6,885 bases of DNA from a bacterium (GTDB lineage: Bacteria > Eremiobacterota > Eremiobacteria > Baltobacterales > Baltobacteraceae). The position numbers and the translations under genes are program-made. Below are positions 1-5,914 of this stretch, one piece after another; the stretch's first letter is position 1, and the number at the start of each line of letters is the position of its first letter. The notes beneath the pieces were generated by a model that saw only the letters and a program-made list of their open reading frames with translations, did not search any database and was not told where the DNA came from. The DNA lies in NCBI GenBank assembly GCA_021782295.1, contig JAJXVC010000101.1, positions 1 through 6,885 on the forward strand, given 5' to 3'.

Positions 1-1
1 C

Positions 2-649
2 ATGCTGCACGTGCATGTTGCCGAGGCGGCGTACGAAGGTGCCGCAACGCTCGCCGAGCATGGGGCGACGCCGATACGTCTGTTGGATCGACTCGGCGCG
101 CTCAACGAACGTTGTGTCGCCGTTCATGCGATCTATATCGACGATGAAGAGCAAGCCTTGCTCGCCGAACGCGGCGCGCGTGTCATTCACAATCCGATGA
201 CCAATCAATATCTCGGTGACGGAATCTGCGATATTTCGGGGCTGCGCGCGCTCGGTGTGCCGATCGGGCTTGGAACCGATGCCGATGTGAAACCATCGGC
301 GATCGACGAGATGCGCGCGGCATCGCTGCTGCAGAAGATCGCTCGTACCGACGGTGCCGCGTTCGGAGCGCGTGCGGCGTTCGATTTGGCGACGGCGAGC
401 GGCGCGCGCGCGCTGCGCCTCGATGCGGGACGCATCGAAGTCGGAGCGTTCGCCGATTTCGTCGTGCTCGACGCGCGTGGGATCGACCCATGGGCACCGG
501 CGGTGAACGCATTGGTCTATCGGGGCGAGGATGCGTGGGTACAGGGAACGTTCGTTGGCGGGACGCGCGTTGCGGGGCGCGAGCCGAGCGCGGCGGCAAC
601 TGCAGCGCGCGAACGGCTACGCGAGATCGCCGATCGTCTGGTTCCGTAA
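2..649 (+). CDS. Amidohydrolase, deaminase type (5'-truncated)
   Basis: C-terminal 215 residues of a metal-dependent amidohydrolase. The frame is already open at the left edge, so the true start lies outside the window and the first ATG is probably internal. Visible motifs, numbered from the window edge, are HVHVAE (H5 as a metal ligand and E8 as the H-x-x-E substrate/acid-base residue of deaminases), VHA at 41-43 (H42), HNPMTN at 63-68 (the family's HNP.SN loop with T for S) and GTDAD at 91-95 (D93, catalytic metal ligand). The GRIEVGAFADFVVLD segment (143-157) is the usual return to the small beta-sandwich domain. Known family members hydrolyse amino groups of purines, S-adenosylhomocysteine/methylthioadenosine, cytosine or triazines in the cytoplasm. 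The substrate here cannot be assigned, because the loop after GTD is not the common GTDG..SNN form. The stop codon at 647-649 lies inside the convergent downstream gene. The family call is secure; the substrate is unknown. Confidence 0.88.
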   Translation: MLHVHVAEAAYEGAATLAEHGATPIRLLDRLGALNERCVAVHAIYIDDEEQALLAERGARVIHNPMTNQYLGDGICDISGLRALGVPIGLGTDADVKPSAIDEMRAASLLQKIARTDGAAFGARAAFDLATASGARALRLDAGRIEVGAFADFVVLDARGIDPWAPAVNALVYRGEDAWVQGTFVGGTRVAGREPSAAATAARERLREIADRLVP

Positions 650-1414
650 CAGCCGCATAAAGCGGCCGAAGCGCGCGTTATTCTCCGGAGTCGAGGGCAT
701 CTCGGTATAGACGACGATCGCGAAGCGCCGCCCGGAAGCGGTCGTGAGGATGCCTCCGTCGTGCGTCACCTCGCTCGTATCACCGGTCTTATGGGCAAAT
801 CGGTCGCCCGGCGCGAGCCCGAGGCTCAGCTTGTCGTTCCAATGTTGTGCTGCGAGCCAGCGCTCCAATAGCTCGGCGCCCGGGAACGCGCGCTGCGCGA
901 TGAGCCGGAAGAGGCGCGTTGCGTCGCGTACCGAGTGGGCGTTGCGATGTACGCCGTCCCACTGCGGGTCGGCGATCAGCGGGTCGCTGCCGGAGAGCTT
1001 GCGGTGGAAAGCGGTCGCGGTGAGGCCGAGCTCCTCGCGCACGATCGCCGTCGCCTCCTCGCGCCCGAGGCGGTCGAAGAGCTCGTTGGTCGCGATATTG
1101 TCCGAGCGGTCGACGGCATAGCGGCAGAGCTCCTCGAGGCTCGCCGGGTAGCCTGGTTCGATCGGCGAGGGGGCATCGTTGAGCGTTCGGTTCTCCTCGC
1201 GCACGGGGCGGCGTTCGTCGAGTCGGCGCAGCCCTCGCGCTGCGAGGAGGAGCGCGGCCGCGGCGAGTGGGCTCTTGATCGTGCTCGCGGGATAGATCCT
1301 CCGGTCGGCATCGAGCGCGAGGCTCTCTCCGGCGGGCTCGATCGGATCCCAGAGGATCGAGGGCCGGAGTAACTCGGCCTGCCGAGCGAGATCCAGAAGC
1401 AGTGAACTCTCCAT
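617..1414 (-). CDS. Class A beta-lactamase-like serine hydrolase
   Basis: A 265-residue protein of the penicillin-binding/class A beta-lactamase fold (PF13354 type). It has a nucleophile motif STIK (S44, K47), SDN at 104-106, the N-A-H-S-x-R-D stretch at 158-164 that aligns with the helix after the omega loop, and KTG at 209-211 followed by T-H-D-G-G and the FAIVVYTE strand. I see no E-x-x-L-N omega-loop motif before residue 158, where the general-base glutamate (E166) of true class A lactamases should lie. The region reads HRKL.., as in non-lactamase members of the family. The ATG at 1412-1414 is preceded in frame, one codon away, by TAG, so the gene cannot start further upstream. A GGAAGGG ribosome binding site supports this start. 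The N-terminus has no hydrophobic signal peptide, so the product looks cytoplasmic unless export is unconventional. It could be an esterase, amidase, peptidase or degenerate lactamase; resistance should not be inferred. It is divergent from the downstream operon and convergent with the amidohydrolase, overlapping it by 33 bp. Confidence 0.85.
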   Translation of the reverse strand: MESSLLLDLARQAELLRPSILWDPIEPAGESLALDADRRIYPASTIKSPLAAAALLLAARGLRRLDERRPVREENRTLNDAPSPIEPGYPASLEELCRYAVDRSDNIATNELFDRLGREEATAIVREELGLTATAFHRKLSGSDPLIADPQWDGVHRNAHSVRDATRLFRLIAQRAFPGAELLERWLAAQHWNDKLSLGLAPGDRFAHKTGDTSEVTHDGGILTTASGRRFAIVVYTEMPSTPENNARFGRFMRLLRNQTIGDLA

Positions 1415-1423
1415 CGGCTAGCG

Positions 1424-1430
1424 CCCTTCC
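1424..1430 (-). promoter_or_regulatory. Ribosome binding site of the serine hydrolase
   Basis: On the minus strand GGAAGGG lies 9 nt before the ATG at 1412-1414. With the in-frame TAG one codon ahead of that ATG, it fixes the start of the leftward serine hydrolase and rules out an N-terminal signal peptide encoded further upstream. Confidence 0.6.
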
Positions 1431-1478
1431 AAGGGGCGCCGCCGCAACCCTCGCCGTCCAAATGGGTTAAAAATGCGT

Positions 1479-1490
1479 GTAAGCACTTGC
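1479..1490. promoter_or_regulatory. Candidate operator half of a pair, copy 1 (imperfect palindrome)
   Basis: GTAAGCACTTGC matches the perfect palindrome at 1522-1533 in 10 of 12 positions, both differences being C/T changes. Aligned with CGTG to the left, the two copies match over 15 bp (1476-1490 and 1519-1533) with 2 mismatches. Copy 1 sits in the only real intergenic region, between the divergent serine hydrolase and the operon head. Its right half overlaps a weak -35-like TTGCAG (1487-1492), which has a poor -10-like TAGTCT at 1510-1515, 17 nt further on. Inference: a binding site for a dimeric regulator, most simply the TetR protein encoded in the operon. Confidence 0.4.
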
Positions 1491-1521
1491 AGGCAGATCC
1501 AAAATAGGGTAGTCTGCTCGT

Positions 1522-1533
1522 GCAAGTACTTGC
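1522..1533. promoter_or_regulatory. Candidate operator copy 2: perfect 12-bp palindrome
   Basis: GCAAGTACTTGC is identical to its own reverse complement. It starts 43 bp (about four helical turns) after the related copy at 1479 and ends 13 nt before the preferred ATG of the STAS gene. Placed downstream of the weak promoter-like hexamers, it could block initiation or early elongation. A single 12-bp palindrome is expected by chance once or twice in a window this long, so the support comes from its duplication and its intergenic position. The binding protein is inferred, not shown. Confidence 0.42.
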
Positions 1534-1546
1534 TTGCGTTAATTGT

Positions 1547-1843
1547 ATGAAGACAAAAACGACCAAAATCCAGACATTTTCCAGCGATCTCCTCGATGTG
1601 GGTCGAGACGAGGCTCACCTCGACTCGATCGTCGATCGGCATACCGAACGCGTCGTCGTCGATCTCGCCGACCTCGCCAGCCTCGATGTCGGGCGGATGC
1701 GCAGCCTCGTCGCGCTTCTTCGCCGGAGCCGCGCCCACGGCGTCGAGTTCTCCGTTCGCACGTCGCACGAAGATGTGCGGAGGCAACTCGCTCTCACAGG
1801 CCTCGATCGCATTCTTGAGGTCGAGGGGGGAAATGCAGCATGA
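1547..1843 (+). CDS. STAS-domain protein (anti-sigma antagonist/MlaB-like)
   Basis: A 98-residue single-domain protein. Diagnostic STAS features are the buried strand RVVVDLADLASLD (35-47), a helix MRSLVALLRRSRAHG (51-65), the strand VEFSV, and the C-terminal VRRQLALTGLDRIL (77-90), which closely follows the family consensus V...L.LTGLD.i. STAS proteins either bind anti-sigma kinases (SpoIIAA type) or sit on ABC transporters (MlaB type). The loop that normally reads D-S-S-G, with the phosphorylated serine, reads D-V-G-R here (47-50), so regulation by phosphorylation at that position is not possible. I prefer ATG 1547. A GTG at 1520 would add nine residues, would place the palindrome inside the gene, and the domain does not need the extra residues. 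No clear Shine-Dalgarno precedes ATG 1547, and the ORF is closed upstream by TAG at 1505. Its stop overlaps the next start (ATGA), which implies translational coupling. No sigma, anti-sigma or Mla ABC gene is in view, so the partner is unknown. Confidence 0.8.
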   Translation: MKTKTTKIQTFSSDLLDVGRDEAHLDSIVDRHTERVVVDLADLASLDVGRMRSLVALLRRSRAHGVEFSVRTSHEDVRRQLALTGLDRILEVEGGNAA

Positions 1844-2495
1844 TCGCCCGGCTCATCCTCGTTCTCGCGCTCGTGCCGGGGCTGCTTGCGCTCTCCGGGG
1901 AGCGGCCCATGCTGCGCCCGATGACCGCCACGGCGATCGTCGACAAGATGCTCGACCGGAACCCCGGGCTCACGAGCTATCGCGCGCGCGTTCATGTAAC
2001 GACGCATATGTTGTCGTTTCCATTTCTCTCGCCGACGCTCGACGGCACGTCGTATTATAAGCGGCCGAGTAAATTCGTGGTCGTCTTCGACCGGGTCCCA
2101 ATGTACGCTGCGGGTTTCTCGAAAATGTTCAATAACGTCGGCGACCCCGGATCGTGGTCGAAGGAAATACCGTCTCGTATGCCGGCACGCGCATGTGGAG
2201 CGGTCGCCCAGTCTACTTGTTAACCGTTGCGCCGCGGCAGTACAGCGATATTCTTGCCTACGCGCACGCGATCGTCGATCCTGCAACGTGGGAGTTGGTG
2301 GAGATGACCTGGCATTATCGCGACGGAGGCACGATTTCGATGCGTCAGTGGTATCGTCGCGAAAACGGTTACGACGTACTCTCCGAACAGAGCGCCGAAA
2401 TAAATTTCCGCGTTCGTGCGAGCTCGCGTGCTGTCTACGGGAACTATCAGATGAACGTGCCGATCTCGAACTCGGTCTTTACGGGGGCGAAGTGA
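1840..2495 (+). pseudogene. Exported LolA-like protein, frameshifted
   Basis: Two overlapping open pieces in different frames read as one protein. The first (1840-2223) begins with a good ribosome binding site (GAGGGGGG at 1823-1830) and a Sec signal peptide, a hydrophobic run at residues 3-18. It continues with TAIVDKMLDRNPGLTSYRAR, a helix-plus-strand opening typical of outer-membrane lipoprotein-sorting (LolA-like) and related lipid-binding periplasmic proteins. After FNNVGDP near 2145 this frame becomes arginine/serine-rich noise and stops at 2221. The second frame, open from 2136 and ending at 2495, restores sensible beta-rich sequence: VVEGNTVSYAG, RPVYLLTV, IVDPATWELVEMTW, GGTISMRQWY. 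No lipobox cysteine is present. Together they span about 218 codons, a normal length for such a family. The break requires a net loss of one base (modulo 3). It may be a real inactivating mutation or a sequencing/assembly error; no canonical -1 slippery heptamer is visible. The LolA-like assignment rests on topology and motif feel, so the function is tentative. Confidence 0.68.
2136..2220 (+). other. Frameshift interval in the LolA-like gene
   Basis: Both reading frames are open between the TAA at 2133-2135 (downstream frame) and the TAA at 2221-2223 (upstream frame), so the switch must occur here. By sense of the protein it falls early, around the CCCC run at 2145-2148: upstream NNVGDP makes sense and downstream IVVEGNTV makes sense. 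A few codons as well as one base may be missing. Confidence 0.65.
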
Positions 2496-3115
2496 GCGCG
2501 CATATCGCGACGCGAGCCGACGACCGACGAGCCGCCGGTGCCGACTCGACGCGCGAACGCATCCTTCACGCCGCTCGAGAGGTCGTCGCAAGAAAAGGGA
2601 AACGTGCCGCCACCACGCGCGAGATCGCCGAGGTCGCGGGCGTCAACGAGACGACGCTCTTTCGCCACTTTGGGACGAAGGAGAATCTCCTCTACGAGCT
2701 TGTTGAAGCCTGCTGTCCGAGTACCTCGATCGACGAGTTCACCGTATCGTTGCGCGGATCGGTCGATAGCGATCTCATGACGATGGGACGGTTCCTCATG
2801 GACCGCCTTTGGAGCATGCGCGATATGGTTCGCTGGTCAATGGTTGAGGACGACTATGAAGCGAACGTCTACGGTTCGGCAACATGGCGGCCGCAAAATG
2901 CGGTTCGAGAAGCGCTGGTAGCATTTATGGCGTCGCGTGTCGAGCGGGGAGAACTCGTTGGGAACCCGGAGGATCTTGCCGCCGTGTTTGGATCGATGAT
3001 CTTTGCGCACGTGATGGGGCGCCAAAAATACCCCGACGTGCGTTTTTACGCAGACCCAGAATATGGTTTGAAAACCTACATCCAAATTTTTCTCAATGGA
3101 GCAAGGAACAAATAA
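2492..3115 (+). CDS. TetR/AcrR-family transcriptional regulator
   Basis: A 207-residue regulator. The N-terminal DNA-binding domain is plain: STRERILHAAREVVARKG (19-36) is helix 1, TTREIAEVAGVNETTLFRHF (41-60) holds the helix-turn-helix, and GTKENLLYELV (61-71) is helix 4. Residues 75-207 form the variable ligand-binding and dimerisation part, whose inducer cannot be read from sequence. I take GTG 2492 as the start. It overlaps the TGA of the preceding frame (GTGA), has GGGGG at 2483-2487 upstream, and leaves the usual short tail of about 20 residues before helix 1. The same frame is open back to 2195, but that extension overlaps the upstream gene and is arginine-rich. The stop codon shares one base with the adaptor's ATG (TAATG). 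As the third gene of the block, directly before the pump genes, it is most simply the local repressor of the exporter and of itself, acting at the operon head. Confidence 0.92.
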   Translation: MSAHIATRADDRRAAGADSTRERILHAAREVVARKGKRAATTREIAEVAGVNETTLFRHFGTKENLLYELVEACCPSTSIDEFTVSLRGSVDSDLMTMGRFLMDRLWSMRDMVRWSMVEDDYEANVYGSATWRPQNAVREALVAFMASRVERGELVGNPEDLAAVFGSMIFAHVMGRQKYPDVRFYADPEYGLKTYIQIFLNGARNK

Positions 3116-4359
3116 TGGCAACGAATCTGCAGGAGAGCCCAAAAGACTCAGCGGTTGACGGGGGCGATGCCGGCGAGGATGCCTCCTCGAATCAACCACG
3201 TAAAAGAGTAATTTTCGGGGTTCTCGGCACGATTCTCGCAATCGTGTTGCTGATATTTGGTGGGCGTTGGTACGCCTATGCGCGCGTTCACGCGGGCACG
3301 GAAGATGCGATGATCGATTCAGACGTCGTTGCAATAACGAGTAAAATCGGCGAGAAAATCGACTCGATTCCCGTTGAGACGAATCAATACGTTCGCAAAG
3401 GGCAGCTCCTGGTCGTCCTCGATAATCGCGACGAACGACATCGGCTCGCGCAAGCGCAGGCTGCCTACGATCAAGCGCTGACGATGCAAACGACGCTGAT
3501 GCAACAGAGCCAAGGCGGCATCGCGCAGGCGCAGGCGGGTGTCGCAAGCGCACTCGCATCGGTACCGCAGGCTGAGGCGGCGCTGGCGCAAGCGCGGGCG
3601 CAACTCGCCGCAGCGATCGCCGAAGTGCCGGCCGCACGCGCGAATTATGCGAAAGCCGCCGCCGACCTGGCCCGCGCGCGCTCGCTCGTTCATACGGGCG
3701 ACGTCGCACGTCAGGATCTCGACTCGGCGCGCGCCGAAGAAGGTGCCGCTGCCGCGCAACTCGCAACGGCGCAAGCTGATGTCGGTGCGGCGCGCGATGG
3801 CGTTCGCGCGGCGCGCGACCGCGTCGTCGCCGCGAAAGCCGGCATCGCCGGTGCGCAGGGCGACGTCACGACCGCGCAGGGAAAGCTCGCGCAGTCGAGC
3901 GACTCGAGCCAAGTCGTCGCTGCAAAAGCTGCGCTCGACCTCGCGAAACTCAATCTCCAGAACACGCGAATCTACTCCCCGATCGACGGATACGTCGGCG
4001 AGAAAAGCGCGCAGATCGGCCAGACGGTTGCTGCCGGAATGAATTTGATGACGGTCATCCCGTCGAAAGATATCTTCGTCACGGCAAACTATAAAGAAAC
4101 CGCGGTAGGAGCGATTCACGTCGGCCAGGAGGCCGATATCTTTGTCGACGCCTATCCCGGCCATACATTCCACGGGCACGTGATATCGATCAATCCCGCA
4201 TCGCAGAATACCTATGCCCTCATCCCTTCGCAAAATGCAACCGGCAACTTCGTCAAAGTGACGCAACGGATTCCCGTTCGCATCTCCATCGACGATATGA
4301 CGCCGAAAATGCCGCTGCGTCCGGGCATGAGCGTTGAAGCGGACGTAAAGGTTCGTTAA
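3115..4359 (+). CDS. emrA: EmrA/HlyD-type periplasmic adaptor (membrane fusion protein)
   Basis: A 414-residue membrane fusion protein that links an inner-membrane transporter to an outer-membrane channel. The order is: a polar cytoplasmic tail (1-31); one membrane anchor at about 32-50; a first lipoyl half-motif around 65-103 (IPVETNQYVRKGQLLVVLD); an alanine/glutamine-rich alpha-hairpin coiled coil at about 104-282, with its turn near 191-203 (LVHTGDVARQDLD); a second lipoyl half at 283-316 (YSPIDGYVGE...GQTVAAGM); and a beta-barrel part with the EmrA-specific NATGNFVKVTQRIPVRI and final LRPGMSVEADV. E. coli EmrA is of similar size (about 390). I chose ATG 3115 over longer upstream options because AAGGAA at 3103-3108 lies 6 nt before it and the extended frame would overlap all of the TetR C-terminus. 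The start overlaps the TetR stop, and the stop overlaps the emrB-like start. The family is certain; the cargo is not. Confidence 0.95.
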   Translation: MATNLQESPKDSAVDGGDAGEDASSNQPRKRVIFGVLGTILAIVLLIFGGRWYAYARVHAGTEDAMIDSDVVAITSKIGEKIDSIPVETNQYVRKGQLLVVLDNRDERHRLAQAQAAYDQALTMQTTLMQQSQGGIAQAQAGVASALASVPQAEAALAQARAQLAAAIAEVPAARANYAKAAADLARARSLVHTGDVARQDLDSARAEEGAAAAQLATAQADVGAARDGVRAARDRVVAAKAGIAGAQGDVTTAQGKLAQSSDSSQVVAAKAALDLAKLNLQNTRIYSPIDGYVGEKSAQIGQTVAAGMNLMTVIPSKDIFVTANYKETAVGAIHVGQEADIFVDAYPGHTFHGHVISINPASQNTYALIPSQNATGNFVKVTQRIPVRISIDDMTPKMPLRPGMSVEADVKVR

Positions 4360-5906
4360 TGTCGGCTGTGCCGCAGAGAAGCGAGTCGCCGCTGGTCGAA
4401 CATGGCTGGCGACTGGCGGTGATAACGGTGGCCGTTATCACCGCGACGCTTTTGGAGATCGTCGACACGACGATTGTCAATGTTGCTCTGCCGAACATCC
4501 AGGGTAATTTTGGGGTCGCCGTCGACCAAGGTGCCTGGATCGTTACCGGGTATATTATCGCTAACGTCGTGGTCATTCCGATCACGCCGTGGCTGCAGGG
4601 GCGTTTTGGTAGGCGCCAATATTTTACGGCGTCGATCGTCATCTTTACGCTCGCATCGCTGATGTGCGGACTCTCGCCGTCGTTTGGTTCGTTGGTGTTG
4701 TGGCGCATCGTGCAGGGGCTCGGGGGCGGTGGACTGATATCGACCTCGCAAGCGATTCTCCGCGATATCTTCGGCGTGCATCGACAGGGGCGCGCGCAGG
4801 GCGTTTTCGCGATGGGCGTGATCGTCGGCCCGGCACTGGGGCCGGTACTCGGCGGCTTCATTACCGACAATTTCACTTGGCGTTGGGCGTTCTTTATCAA
4901 CCTCCCCGTCGGAATTATCGCGGCGACTCTTACACTGCTCTATATGCGCAACCCGGCAAAACCGCGTGCGATGGCACTCGATTGGATAGGGCTGGCATTG
5001 TTGGCGATGGGTTTGGGATCGATGCAGTACGTTCTCGACCAAGGGCAGCAGTACGACTGGCTCAGCAATCCCACCATTCGAGCTTTTTCGGGGCTCGCCG
5101 TTGTCGGCATCATTGCCTTCGTCGTCTGGACCCTTCGCTCGCGACGGCCGGTCGTCGATCTTCATATCCTGAAGATCCGTCAGGTAGCGGTCGGGAGTAT
5201 CCTCGGTGCGGTGCTCGGTATCAGTTTGTACGGCTCGATTCTCGTTCTTCCACAATATCTACAGAACTCGCTCGGTTTTACCGCAACGCTCTCCGGTTTA
5301 ACGATTTTAGTTCGCGCGCTCTCGGTGATGCTCTTCACGCCGTTGACCGCGGCGCTTGCCGGGCGCGGTATCGTTGACGTCCGCATTTCGACGGGCATCG
5401 GATTTGTGTTGCTCGGGGTATCGAATTGGTTGCTCGCAGGGGTGACGACGCCGGAGTCGCAGTTCGGAACGCTCGTGTTCTCGCTGGTGATCAGCGGTAT
5501 CGGTCTATCGCAAATATTCGTTCCGCTTTCGATTGCCGTCCTCGGTGGTGTCGCCGATAAGGAAGTTGCCGCAACATCGGCATTCTTCAATCTTTCGCGC
5601 CAGGTCGGCGGCAGCGTCGCTACCGCAATCCTCGTGACGATTTTGGTGAGGGGGATTACCTACCATCAGGCGCAGCTCGCCGGAGTCGAGACGCTGGGGC
5701 GTTCTGCGACCGCGCAATATCTCCAGCGCGAGGGTGGGGCGCACTCGACCAAAGCTTTGGTACGACTGGAACAAATGGTCGGCGCGCAGGCGCAAGTCTT
5801 GTCGTACGCAGATACGTCGCGGTGGGTGGCGATCATGACGATCGGCCTCGCTCCGCTCGTCCTCTTACTAAGAAAGCCGCGGACCGCCGCGGTAGCAGTG
5901 GAATAG
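4359..5906 (+). CDS. emrB: EmrB/QacA-type MFS exporter (DHA2, 14 TM)
   Basis: A 515-residue inner-membrane proton-coupled drug/H+ antiporter of the DHA2 subfamily. Signatures are VDTTIVNVALPNI (35-47, the family's membrane-helix-1 motif with D36), motif A-like GRFGRRQYF (81-89), the basic/Gly segment RIVQGLGGGG (116-125) and antiporter motif C VIVGPALGPVLGG (154-166). Further hydrophobic segments continue to the C-terminal WVAIMTIGLAPLVLLL helix, and the length agrees with 14-TM members (about 500-515). AAAGG at 4347-4351 lies 7 nt ahead of the ATG, which overlaps the adaptor stop (TAATG). The arrangement adaptor, transporter, TolC is the classic tripartite set, so export directly out of the cell is inferred. 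Substrates of the family are hydrophobic uncouplers, antibiotics, dyes, fatty acids or siderophore-like metabolites; none can be picked from sequence. No truncation or motif loss is seen. Confidence 0.95.
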   Translation: MSAVPQRSESPLVEHGWRLAVITVAVITATLLEIVDTTIVNVALPNIQGNFGVAVDQGAWIVTGYIIANVVVIPITPWLQGRFGRRQYFTASIVIFTLASLMCGLSPSFGSLVLWRIVQGLGGGGLISTSQAILRDIFGVHRQGRAQGVFAMGVIVGPALGPVLGGFITDNFTWRWAFFINLPVGIIAATLTLLYMRNPAKPRAMALDWIGLALLAMGLGSMQYVLDQGQQYDWLSNPTIRAFSGLAVVGIIAFVVWTLRSRRPVVDLHILKIRQVAVGSILGAVLGISLYGSILVLPQYLQNSLGFTATLSGLTILVRALSVMLFTPLTAALAGRGIVDVRISTGIGFVLLGVSNWLLAGVTTPESQFGTLVFSLVISGIGLSQIFVPLSIAVLGGVADKEVAATSAFFNLSRQVGGSVATAILVTILVRGITYHQAQLAGVETLGRSATAQYLQREGGAHSTKALVRLEQMVGAQAQVLSYADTSRWVAIMTIGLAPLVLLLRKPRTAAVAVE

Positions 5907-5910
5907 GAGT
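5905..5910 (+). promoter_or_regulatory. Ribosome binding site of the TolC-like gene
   Basis: AGGAGT overlaps the TAG stop of the transporter (5904-5906) and lies 4 nt before GTG 5915. It supports the GTG start and immediate re-initiation by ribosomes finishing the transporter. Confidence 0.6.
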
Positions 5911-5914
5911 CATC

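Noticed and set aside
1487..1515. Sigma-70 promoter TTGCAG-17-TAGTCT
   Set aside because: The -10 match is poor (3 of 6), so it is mentioned only as a possibility within the operator entry, not called as a feature.
1520..1546. Nine-residue N-terminal extension of the STAS protein from GTG 1520
   Set aside because: It has only a weak ribosome binding site, overlaps the palindromic site and is not needed for the domain; ATG 1547 is preferred though not proven.
2143..2170. Programmed -1 ribosomal frameshift joining the two LolA-like pieces
   Set aside because: The direction would fit, but no X-XXY-YYZ heptamer is present in the correct phase (CCCCGGA allows only the P-site codon to re-pair) and such genes are not known to need recoding.
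2195..2491. Extended TetR reading frame of about 306 residues
   Set aside because: The extra N-terminal part is arginine/serine-rich, lies over the coding second half of the LolA-like gene, and the GTG at 2492 with GGGGG upstream gives a normal TetR length.
2884..3114. Extended adaptor reading frame of about 491 residues
   Set aside because: It overlaps the TetR C-terminal coding region in another frame; the ATG at 3115 has a good ribosome binding site and gives a typical membrane fusion protein N-terminus.
3319..4266. Long antisense open frame opposite the adaptor gene (315 residues)
   Set aside because: It is Arg/Asp-rich with no domain, and antisense openness is expected for GC-rich, alanine-rich coiled-coil codons. 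It is a shadow.
4356..5255. Long antisense open frame opposite the MFS gene (299 residues)
   Set aside because: It is charged and low-complexity with no recognisable motif, lying over a well-defined transporter gene. It is a shadow.
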